DNA of 64,000 bases, from NCBI GenBank assembly GCA_017347465.1, contig AP021858.1:372001-436000 (forward strand), given 5' to 3'. Shown here piece after piece: positions 41,132 through 48,709 of the stretch; positions within the stretch are counted from its first letter, which is position 1, and the number at the start of each line of letters is the position of its first letter. Source of the DNA: Candidatus Nitrosymbiomonas proteolyticus (GTDB taxonomy: Bacteria; Armatimonadota; Fimbriimonadia; Fimbriimonadales; Fimbriimonadaceae). Made by a program: the position numbers and the translations under genes. The notes beneath the pieces were generated by a model that had not been told where the DNA came from, made no database searches, and worked only from the letters and a program-made list of their open reading frames with translations.

Positions 41132-41881
41132 ATGCTCGAAGTCTACGAACTCACCAAGGAATACAAGAAGCTCCGAGCGGTCGACCAGTTGACCTTCACG
41201 ATCCGTCCTGGTGAGATCGTCGGGTTGCTGGGGCCCAACGGAGCGGGAAAGACGACCGCGCTGCGATGCATCGCGGGGATCCTTCGTCCCACTTTGGGAC
41301 ATGTGCGAATCAATGGCTACGATCTGGTGAGCGACCAGGCAAGGGCCAAGGCCAACCTCGCGTTCGTTCCCGAACTCCCGTCGCTCTATGAGCTTCTGAC
41401 CGTCGAGGAGCACATCCGATTCGTGGCGATGTGCTATGGCATGGACCGCTCCTACGAAGCCCGAGCCAACGAGCTTATGAAGCGCTACAACCTGGAGGAG
41501 AAGCGGCGCTCGCTGGTGGCGACTCTGAGCAAGGGCATGAGGCAGAAACTGGCGATCACATGCGCGCTGATCCACAACGCCAACGTACTTCTCTTCGACG
41601 AACCCATCGTCGGCATCGACCCCGCCGGGGTGGCCGAATTCAAGGCCGAACTCGCGCGAGCTCGGGCTGCCGGATGCTCCATTCTGGTCTCGACCCACTT
41701 GCTCGACACCGCTGAGAGGCTGTGCGACCGGGTGACAATCCTTGCGAAAGGCCGAAAGATCGCCGAAGGCACCCTCGAGGAACTGCGCGAACTGAGCCAA
41801 TCGGAGGGCCAGACACTGGAGGAAGTGTTCCTGAAGCTCACAGCCGAGAAACATGAAGCCCCTGCTGTATTTGAGCTATAA
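41132..41881 (+). CDS. ABC transporter ATP-binding protein
   Basis: A 249-residue ABC-2-type ATPase. Walker A is LLGPNGAGKTTALR, the signature reads LSKGMRQKLAITCAL, Walker B is VLLFDEPIVGIDP, and the switch His is in LVSTHLLD. ATG 41132 gives the family N-terminus. It overlaps the following large permease gene by 29 bases, forming an exporter pair. It is not the type expected to power the MalG-like protein upstream. Confidence 0.92.
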   Translation: MLEVYELTKEYKKLRAVDQLTFTIRPGEIVGLLGPNGAGKTTALRCIAGILRPTLGHVRINGYDLVSDQARAKANLAFVPELPSLYELLTVEEHIRFVAMCYGMDRSYEARANELMKRYNLEEKRRSLVATLSKGMRQKLAITCALIHNANVLLFDEPIVGIDPAGVAEFKAELARARAAGCSILVSTHLLDTAERLCDRVTILAKGRKIAEGTLEELRELSQSEGQTLEEVFLKLTAEKHEAPAVFEL

Positions 41882-43547
41882 GACCGCTTACAACGGGGTC
41901 ATGCGGGCGCTGGGCTCGCCCACACGCCTTATCGGCATCCTGTTCCTGGTGGGCTACTACTTCATGTGGTTCGTCCGGCCCGTCCTTTACGGAAACTCGG
42001 GACGATCATGGGACAAGCTCCAGTCCTCTTCGCTTCCCAAATTCGAATTTCCCCCGATCGCCGTCATCGACGCCGCGGTTTTCGCGCTGTTCTTGGGCAT
42101 CTCGTTCTTGCTGATGCTGGGTGTACTGAGCCCTCGACAGGGGTTCAGACCCGCCGACGCCGATGTACTCTTTGCGACACCGGTCGATCCGAAGATCGTC
42201 CTCACGTTCCGACTCCTCCGCGACCTCTTCTTCACCCTGCTTTTCCCGCTCCTGATCCTCCTTTTCGGCATCCGTCCGATGTCGGCGGGATGGTCGATGC
42301 TGTTTCGTGATCTTCCCGACCCTTCGGCTTCGACTTTGACGGCTCAGCTCGTCTACCTCTCCTGGATTCTCGTGTCGATGGTATGGATCACCCTGGCGTA
42401 CATGTTCACGCTGCTGTTCAACCGCAGCGAGACTCGATACGACGGATTGAGAAAGGCGCTCAACTGGGGAATCGGGATTTTGACCCTCGCGGTGGCGGGC
42501 TATGTGGGATGGGGGTTCACTCAGCTGGGCTCGCTCGACGACCTGGTGCGACTCGCCCAATCTCCGTTCCTGCGGATCGCGTTCCCGACGGCTTCGCTCG
42601 CCACGATGTTCGCGACCGCCCCCCTCAGCGGGTCCTGGGCTGCAGGCGCGTTCGGCTTCGGAGGGTTGATCGCGATCATCGGCTTCGCGGTCTGGAAGAC
42701 GTACTCGCAGGTTGGCTGGCTCTACGACCAAGCCGCTGTTCGCGTCAGTCAAGGCCAAGCGCTCCGGTCGGCCCAGCGGGCGGGCGACGTGTACGCGGCA
42801 GCCGCAGAACTCGCTCGCGAAGGCAAGTCCAAGACGAGGCAGTTTCGGCTTCTCCAGCGCATCTGGGCTCCGGGCCCCTGGGCGCTGGTGTACAAGGACC
42901 TCCTGCTTCAAGGGCGCGGGATGATGTTCCCCCTTCTCGCTTCGTCTGTAGCCGGCCTTGCGCTCTCGCTGATGCCGGCTCTGACGAGTTCCCAACTCAA
43001 AGGCACGGCGTCCGGAACGTTCTTTCTGGGGATGCAGATGATGGTGGTGTTCATCGTCACGATGGCGCAAGCGAGCACGGGGTTCATGGAGTCGTTGCGC
43101 AGGGTCGATCTGCAAAAGTCGCTTCCGTTCACCCCGACTTCGATCGTGTTCTTCGAGATGCTCGCGAAGTCGGTCTTGGGCTCTGTGGTTTGCTGGGTGG
43201 GCTGCATCGTGAGCTTGGCGATCAAACCCGACCTGGCTTCCTACATTTTCGCGGCGATCCTCTTTTGCCCCGCTCTGTCGCTGCTCCTCAGCGCGGCCGT
43301 CTTCTGCATCACGATTCTGTTTCCCGACATCGACGATCAAAGTCAGCGGCAGTTCAAAGGCCTGATGATGATGCTCTCGATCGCGATCATGGCGTTCCCT
43401 CCTGCCGGACTTTTCATCGGCCTGCTCATTGCGGGGGTTCCGGCATGGTTGGCGGCAGTCTTCGGCTCGGCGGTCTGTTGGGGGATCGCATTCGTAGGCG
43501 CTCTCGCCGCAGGAAGGCTCTACGCCGACTACAACCCCTCCGACTAG
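41853..43547 (+). CDS. Large ABC-2-like exporter permease
   Basis: A 564-residue protein with about 12 hydrophobic segments, belonging to the large-permease class of ABC exporters in which two six-helix halves are fused. Recognisable features are SPRQGFRPADADVLFATPVD after the second helix, a cytoplasmic YDQAAVRVSQGQALRSAQRA loop and KDLLLQGRGMMFP before the second half. It overlaps its ATPase gene by 29 bases. Cargo is unknown. Confidence 0.82.
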   Translation: MKPLLYLSYKTAYNGVMRALGSPTRLIGILFLVGYYFMWFVRPVLYGNSGRSWDKLQSSSLPKFEFPPIAVIDAAVFALFLGISFLLMLGVLSPRQGFRPADADVLFATPVDPKIVLTFRLLRDLFFTLLFPLLILLFGIRPMSAGWSMLFRDLPDPSASTLTAQLVYLSWILVSMVWITLAYMFTLLFNRSETRYDGLRKALNWGIGILTLAVAGYVGWGFTQLGSLDDLVRLAQSPFLRIAFPTASLATMFATAPLSGSWAAGAFGFGGLIAIIGFAVWKTYSQVGWLYDQAAVRVSQGQALRSAQRAGDVYAAAAELAREGKSKTRQFRLLQRIWAPGPWALVYKDLLLQGRGMMFPLLASSVAGLALSLMPALTSSQLKGTASGTFFLGMQMMVVFIVTMAQASTGFMESLRRVDLQKSLPFTPTSIVFFEMLAKSVLGSVVCWVGCIVSLAIKPDLASYIFAAILFCPALSLLLSAAVFCITILFPDIDDQSQRQFKGLMMMLSIAIMAFPPAGLFIGLLIAGVPAWLAAVFGSAVCWGIAFVGALAAGRLYADYNPSD

Positions 43548-43636
43548 CTCAAGTGAGGACCGAACGGTACAATGCCCCTCGCACCGCGAACTTTCATCGA
43601 ACTAGCGATGTTGAATCCGCTTGAGAACCCCGAGAC

Positions 43637-44752
43637 ATGAAGTTGCGAGCCTCTACAAAGATACTCGTCGGATTCATCGCCGTCATCGCCGCGTCGTATT
43701 TCGGCTATCGGACCGTAACCTCGTATTACCTCCAGAACCAGAAGTTCGAACCGCTTTTGCCGAGGCGAGTCAACCTATTGGGGGTCGATACAAGCCAGGG
43801 CTACCACATCGTCGTCTCTAATCAGATCGCCCACCTTGTGCAGGGAGGGGGAGGCAAGTTTGAGGCGCCCTCCGACCGCGGAGAAAAGCCGGACCTCTCC
43901 AACGCCAAGCGAATCCCCATTCGCGAGATGCTCCGTGCGCTTCAGGGGGACTCGAATGCCCTCGGGCGCTTCCTCATGTCCGTCAACAACATCGACGAAG
44001 GCGACCTGCCGCCGTACCCTGTCATTTGGCCCCGCGATCAACTCCTCAAGGCCCTCGAAGGGGACGCCGAACTGAAGGCCAAGCTTGAGTCCGACCTCAA
44101 CATCCAACTCGACGGCACCCCGTTGGGAGTGGTGCGAACGGAAGCCCTCGAACAAGGGATCGTGATCGAACTCCCCATCACCGTCGAGGCGAAAGTCGAA
44201 GGACGTGTGAAGAAGCTGGTCGGGACGCTGCCGATCCCCTTCCAAACCCGTTTCGCCCGAACGGTCTTCGATCGCTACAAAGAGAAACCCGAGATCACTT
44301 CGGCGATCGTTCTGGGCGCCTACCGCGAAGAGGCACAGAAGTTGCTCGATAACGCTGAGTTGCGGGAAGACATCGGCGGGCATCTCAAGTCCCTCCTCGA
44401 CGAAGAGAACTTGAAGCGATACGCCGAGATTCCCGAAAGTCTGCTGAACAGCGTGACGGTCGTGGTCAACTCCGACTTAATCGACTCAGCGGGCTATTCG
44501 GAGCGGCGAGACCGCAATGGGAAGCCCATTTACACGATGGAATTGAACCTAAATGGCGAGGGCCGAACCCGGCTCTGGCAGTACAGCCGAGACAATCTGG
44601 GCTCGCAGTTGCTGCTGGTTTGGGACGGAATCGCCATCGCTGCACCCCGGATTTCGCACGAATTGGTCCTGAGCCAGGTTACAATAAGCCAATTGACGGA
44701 CCTGACCCTCGTGCAAGACGCCTGTAAGGCGATCAATCAACGCGACGAGTAG
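43637..44752 (+). CDS. Single-helix protein ending in a SecD P1-head-like domain
   Basis: A 371-residue protein with one N-terminal membrane helix (ILVGFIAVIAASYFGYRTV) and a large extracytoplasmic part. Residues about 297-368 match the P1 head region of SecD: YTMELNLNGEGRTRLWQYSR, LLLVWDGIAIAAPRI, VTISQLTD. The six-helix SecD membrane domain is absent, and so is SecF. Residues 90-290 are not recognised. TACAAT at 43568-43573 is a possible -10. It is followed after five bases by the first of four secreted-protein genes. Function unknown; an envelope or export accessory role is a guess. Confidence 0.65.
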   Translation: MKLRASTKILVGFIAVIAASYFGYRTVTSYYLQNQKFEPLLPRRVNLLGVDTSQGYHIVVSNQIAHLVQGGGGKFEAPSDRGEKPDLSNAKRIPIREMLRALQGDSNALGRFLMSVNNIDEGDLPPYPVIWPRDQLLKALEGDAELKAKLESDLNIQLDGTPLGVVRTEALEQGIVIELPITVEAKVEGRVKKLVGTLPIPFQTRFARTVFDRYKEKPEITSAIVLGAYREEAQKLLDNAELREDIGGHLKSLLDEENLKRYAEIPESLLNSVTVVVNSDLIDSAGYSERRDRNGKPIYTMELNLNGEGRTRLWQYSRDNLGSQLLLVWDGIAIAAPRISHELVLSQVTISQLTDLTLVQDACKAINQRDE

Positions 44753-44757
44753 GAGAG

Positions 44758-45474
44758 ATGTCTATGATTTGGAAAGCGACCCTAGCCTTTGCCCTTCTGG
44801 CAAGCCTGACTCTGATCGGATGCAATTCGCAGAAAGCTTCGGGATATCAACCCAAGCCTTCGAAGAAAGCCGAAGTGAAACCCGTGGATCCGGGGAAGGA
44901 AGCCACCCTTTTCCCCATGGCCGAAGGCAACCAATGGACCTTTGAGGTCGAGGCCGCTGGACGCACCGACGAGATCACACTCAAGGTCATCAGCGTTTCG
45001 CCTATGGAGGGTGGGATCAAGGCGCGGCTCGAATTTACGTCGGGGACTCAGGTGATCGACAAGCAAGCGTGGGAGATCACCTCGAATGGCATCTTCCAAC
45101 TCTCGGCCGGGAACCCCGAAGTCACGTTTTCGCCTCGCCAAACCGCCGTCCCGTTTCCCATTGAGGTCGGGAAGAAGTTCGCTTGGAAGGGAACAGCGCT
45201 CCTGCCCATCGGGCAAGCCGGGCCGAGCTCCCACAAGAACGAGGTCCAGGCATGGCAGTTGGTCGATTCGGGGATCGGCCGAGTGACGGCCCTGCCGATC
45301 CAAACCTACGCTGAGTTTATGGCGAAAGTCGACGGGCAGGATGTTCCGGCTACGATGGCCTCGACAACCTATTGGTCGCCTGGGATCGGCCTTGTACGGT
45401 ATGTCCAGAGGATCGCCGTAGGCAATGCGACCTCAGGGCAGACCCTTCGACTGAAGTCCTATGTGGTGAAGTAA
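44758..45474 (+). CDS. Lipoprotein, paralogue 1 of a four-gene tandem family
   Basis: A 238-residue protein with a lipoprotein signal (MSMIWKATLAFALLASLTLI then GC). AGGAGAG precedes the ATG. After a Lys/Pro-rich linker come LFPMAEGNQWTFEVEAAGR and, near the end, YWSPGIGLVRYVQRI. The same two landmarks recur in the next three genes, so these are diverged tandem paralogues. Function unknown. Confidence 0.7.
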   Translation: MSMIWKATLAFALLASLTLIGCNSQKASGYQPKPSKKAEVKPVDPGKEATLFPMAEGNQWTFEVEAAGRTDEITLKVISVSPMEGGIKARLEFTSGTQVIDKQAWEITSNGIFQLSAGNPEVTFSPRQTAVPFPIEVGKKFAWKGTALLPIGQAGPSSHKNEVQAWQLVDSGIGRVTALPIQTYAEFMAKVDGQDVPATMASTTYWSPGIGLVRYVQRIAVGNATSGQTLRLKSYVVK

Positions 45475-45476
45475 CG

Positions 45477-46235
45477 ATGAAGCGCTACCTCTTTCTGTTG
45501 TCCTTGTTCGGAATCCTCTCGGCGCTGGCGCTGACTGGATGCGGGTCCAAAGGCGCGCCTTCCGAGCCCGGCAAGCCGGAAACGGCGTCCACGGCGAAGC
45601 CATCGGGCGAAACGGAGATCGAGGAGAGTTCTTCCCCCACCGCCCTTCCCATCGACAAACTGCCCGCATCCCTCAAAAACGACGCGTTCACGTATTACGG
45701 GCTGGGCCGGTCGGAACCCATGCTCTTCGAGTACGCAGTCGACGATAAGGCCCCCTCTGAGGGCTCCGTCACCGTCAAGCTGATCGAGGTGAAGGACAAC
45801 GAAGCGAAGTTCTTGATGGAACGTGCGGGGGCGCTGGCCCCGCTCGGCAACCAGGAGTTCGTTCTCAAGTCCGACGGTCTCTACTCCACGATGCTCGCGG
45901 GTTCCCCCATCGAGCCGATGTCGATCGAAATGCCGTCCAAGATCGAGAAGGGAACTTCATGGTCCACCTCAGGCAAGTTCAAGCTCCCCACCGAAGTCGA
46001 GGCGAAACAGTCCACCGAACTCAAGGTCGTGGGGTTTGAGAAGGTCAAGGTCAGGGCCGGTGAGTTTCAAGCGGCCAAAGTAACGGGCAGGGGCCTATTG
46101 GCCACGGCAGGTAAGACCACAGAATCAACTATGACGGCGTGGTTTGCCAAGGACGTGGGAATGCTCAAGCTAGTCATCGAGGCCAAGGACTCCGAAGGCA
46201 AGAAGGCGAAAATCCGGATCGAGTTGACCCAATGA
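45477..46235 (+). CDS. Lipoprotein, paralogue 2 of the tandem family
   Basis: A 252-residue protein starting at ATG 45477, two bases after the previous stop. Signal MKRYLFLLSLFGILSALALT then GC. A Glu/Ser/Pro-rich linker is followed by FTYYGLGRSEPMLFEYAVDD and a terminal AWFAKDVGMLKLVIEAK, matching the family landmarks. The WxY/F motif after the linker is replaced by LFEY. Function unknown. Confidence 0.7.
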   Translation: MKRYLFLLSLFGILSALALTGCGSKGAPSEPGKPETASTAKPSGETEIEESSSPTALPIDKLPASLKNDAFTYYGLGRSEPMLFEYAVDDKAPSEGSVTVKLIEVKDNEAKFLMERAGALAPLGNQEFVLKSDGLYSTMLAGSPIEPMSIEMPSKIEKGTSWSTSGKFKLPTEVEAKQSTELKVVGFEKVKVRAGEFQAAKVTGRGLLATAGKTTESTMTAWFAKDVGMLKLVIEAKDSEGKKAKIRIELTQ

Positions 46236-46245
46236 GAATCAAGTT

Positions 46246-46851
46246 ATGATCGCCGTTGCCCTGCTGCTCGGTTCGCTTTGCCAAGGCGTCGTCGAGGACT
46301 ACTTTCCTCTGACTTCGGGAACTCGCTGGGTGTACGAGGAGAAGTCGGGCGACCAAACGAACGTGGTCGTCGACGAGGCGCTTCCCCCCATCCGGATCGA
46401 CGGTAAGATGGCGTTCCCGGTGACCTCGAAAATCGACGGCAGAGTCATCGAAACGCGGTTCTATGGACTGATCGACAACACGATCCACATTGTCGCCTTC
46501 AAGCAGGACTCCCCTCTCAGCGAGCCGATCCCCGTTCTCAAGTTCGACGGCAAGCGAACGTCCTGGGAGTTTTCGGGAATGACTCCGATGCAAACCATCC
46601 CGGTGCCTCTCACTTTGCGGGGAACTGCCGATGCCAAGGGGAAAAGAACCGTATTGGGAATGACGGCCAACGTAATCGAAAGCACGGTGACGGGTGTGCT
46701 CGATACGGGAGGCGGAACCAAAATCGAATCGAAACAAGTAGCGATCTACGCGCAAGGAATCGGACTGATCGAGTTTAAGGAGTGGCGTAAGATCGCCGAT
46801 CGGGAAACGGTCACAACAACAACCCTTGTCAAATTCACCCAACCGAACTGA
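46246..46851 (+). CDS. Secreted protein, paralogue 3 of the tandem family
   Basis: A 201-residue protein with a short signal peptide (MIAVALLLGSLCQGVVE) rather than a clear lipobox. It has the cleanest family landmark, YFPLTSGTRWVYEEKSGDQ, and ends with AIYAQGIGLIEFKEW. Proteins beginning with YFPLxxGxxWxYE are widespread and uncharacterised. Coupled to the previous gene (ten-base gap). Confidence 0.7.
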   Translation: MIAVALLLGSLCQGVVEDYFPLTSGTRWVYEEKSGDQTNVVVDEALPPIRIDGKMAFPVTSKIDGRVIETRFYGLIDNTIHIVAFKQDSPLSEPIPVLKFDGKRTSWEFSGMTPMQTIPVPLTLRGTADAKGKRTVLGMTANVIESTVTGVLDTGGGTKIESKQVAIYAQGIGLIEFKEWRKIADRETVTTTTLVKFTQPN

Positions 46852-47464
46852 GTCCCTTCGGGGAATGGCACTGGCGGCGCTCTTCGCCGTCGCTCTCGCA
46901 GGCTGCACGGGAACGAAGTCCCTGGGCAGGCTGATTCAGGACGCCCAAGAATTGCTTCCGGCGACGAAGCCCGGAGAATCGGCGGTGATCTCGCTGGGCG
47001 GGACGAAGATTCCGGTCACCGTGCGGTCAGAGGTGAAGGGGTCTGCTGTCGAGTTCGAATTCCTCGCGCACAATCAAACCCTGGAAGTCGAGCGGTATGA
47101 GTCCACGCGGGAGTCCTTCTCGCTCGTCGAGGCCGCGAAGGCCGTGTACGACCCGACGCTTCCCCTGCTCAGATTCCCGATGAACCTAGGCGACAAGTGG
47201 GATTGGAAGGGCAAACTCATCTCGGGAACGGTCTCGTGGAACGGCGAAGCCGAAGTCGCTGCGCGCAAAGACTCCCTGGTGGTCAATGGCGTTTCACTCG
47301 AAGCGGTCCGGGTCGATGTCGAGCTTCGCCTTGAGAGCGGCGGACCTGCCCCAGCGGCGCGCTCGCTCACCTTCTGGTTCGTGCCTCAGCGAGGGATTCT
47401 GAAGCGCGAGTTCGGCCATGCTTCGACGAGAACTTGGGTGGAGACGCCAGTCGAGGAGGAGTAG
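46826..47464 (+). CDS. Lipoprotein, paralogue 4 of the tandem family
   Basis: A 212-residue protein. TTG 46826 gives MSNSPNRTESLRGMALAALF and a lipobox ALAGC with a basic n-region; ATG 46865 is the alternative and would give a very short signal. LRFPMNLGDKWDWKGKL and the terminal FWFVPQRGILKREFG are the family landmarks. It overlaps the previous gene by 26 bases if TTG is used and ends two bases before rodA. Confidence 0.65.
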   Translation: MSNSPNRTESLRGMALAALFAVALAGCTGTKSLGRLIQDAQELLPATKPGESAVISLGGTKIPVTVRSEVKGSAVEFEFLAHNQTLEVERYESTRESFSLVEAAKAVYDPTLPLLRFPMNLGDKWDWKGKLISGTVSWNGEAEVAARKDSLVVNGVSLEAVRVDVELRLESGGPAPAARSLTFWFVPQRGILKREFGHASTRTWVETPVEEE

Positions 47465-47466
47465 GG

Positions 47467-48603
47467 ATGTCTTCCCTCGGGGAAGCAAAGGGGCCCCTCG
47501 TTGAACGTGGACTCGCCCGCGGTCTTGGGTTCGACTGGTGGCTCTTGGCTTCGAGCCTCATTCTGCTGACGATCGGCGTGATGTCGCTCTACAGCATCGA
47601 CTACGATTCCGCCAACTCGCGAACGTTTCTCCGGCACATGCAGCGGCTCGCCGTCGGCGTCATTCCGTTTGCGTTCTTTTTCTTCCTCAATCTCAAGGCT
47701 CTCGTTCGGTATGCGAACGCGATCTACGTGTTGAACCTCATCTTGCTGCTGCTCGTGCTGCTCATAGGATCATCCGCGGGAGGAGCCCAGCGCTGGATCA
47801 ACCTGGGACCGATCGACTTCCAGCCCAGCGAAATGGCCAAGCTGTTCACGATCATCACGCTGAGCGCCTTCCTTGCCAACAACTGGGACCGCATTCGCTC
47901 GGCAAGAGTCTGGTTCCTCTCGCTCCTTCACGTTCTCGTGCCGCTTCTTCTCATCTTCAAGCAGCCTCACCTCGGAGCGTCGCTCGTGATGCTCGCGATT
48001 TGGCTGGGGATCAGTCTCGTGGCGGGCGTGCCGGCCAAGCTGCTTTTGGCGACGGTCTTGGGCGCTGCGGGCATCCTGAGCCTGGCGTTCCTCGTCCCCG
48101 GTGTCCTTCGCGACTACCAGAAGGAGCGGGTGATGGCGATGTTTGGGGGCGATGAGCGCAACAACCGCTACCAGACCTCCCGAGCGGAGATCGCGATCGG
48201 AGTCGGCAGCCTGACAGGGGTGGGATACCTCAAGGGAGAGCATAAGCGCGCAGGCTACGTCCCAGCCCAACACACCGACTTCATCTTCACCGTCATCGGC
48301 GAGGAGGGCGGACTCGTCGGCTCGACCCTGCTCCTTTGCGCGTTCGGGTTGTTCTTCTATCGCATTTGGCTCTTGATGATCCGCGCCACAGAGCCGTTTC
48401 ACCGGCTCCTGGTTGCCGGGGTCTTCTCCATGCTGGCGTTTCACATGACGGTCAACTTGGGCATGAACCTGGAGTTGCTGCCCGTTGTGGGGCTTTGGCT
48501 GCCCTTCATGAGCTACGGAGGAACCGCGATCTGGCTGTGCCTTGCGTGCGTGGGCCTGCTGCTCAACATCAGCACACGGGAAAGGCCGGTCCTCTTCTCG
48601 TGA
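47467..48603 (+). CDS. rodA: Peptidoglycan glycosyltransferase RodA (SEDS family)
   Basis: A 378-residue protein with about ten membrane helices that polymerises glycan strands for side-wall growth, normally with a class B penicillin-binding protein. Motifs: SSAGGAQRWINLGPIDFQPS, GYVPAQHTDFIFTVIGEEGG and NLELLPVVGLWLPFMSYGGT. The QHTDFIF form and short N-terminus favour RodA over FtsW. It is preceded by the secreted-protein family with a two-base gap, not by mreBCD or a PBP gene. Confidence 0.9.
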   Translation: MSSLGEAKGPLVERGLARGLGFDWWLLASSLILLTIGVMSLYSIDYDSANSRTFLRHMQRLAVGVIPFAFFFFLNLKALVRYANAIYVLNLILLLLVLLIGSSAGGAQRWINLGPIDFQPSEMAKLFTIITLSAFLANNWDRIRSARVWFLSLLHVLVPLLLIFKQPHLGASLVMLAIWLGISLVAGVPAKLLLATVLGAAGILSLAFLVPGVLRDYQKERVMAMFGGDERNNRYQTSRAEIAIGVGSLTGVGYLKGEHKRAGYVPAQHTDFIFTVIGEEGGLVGSTLLLCAFGLFFYRIWLLMIRATEPFHRLLVAGVFSMLAFHMTVNLGMNLELLPVVGLWLPFMSYGGTAIWLCLACVGLLLNISTRERPVLFS

Positions 48604-48661
48604 ATCGCACTCAATTCCTCAGAGATCCCAACTTCGAGCACCCAACTTGGCGAGAAGTTTG

Positions 48662-48667
48662 TATAAT
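48662..48667 (+). promoter_or_regulatory. Possible -10 element (TATAAT) upstream of ftsK
   Basis: A perfect TATAAT lies 42 bases before the chosen ATG of ftsK (48710), in the 106-base gap after rodA. A -35 at the usual spacing is not clear. Confidence 0.45.
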
Positions 48668-48709
48668 CCTAGGGGCTGGCCATGGATGGCGAGCACAGGT
48701 GGATTAGGG

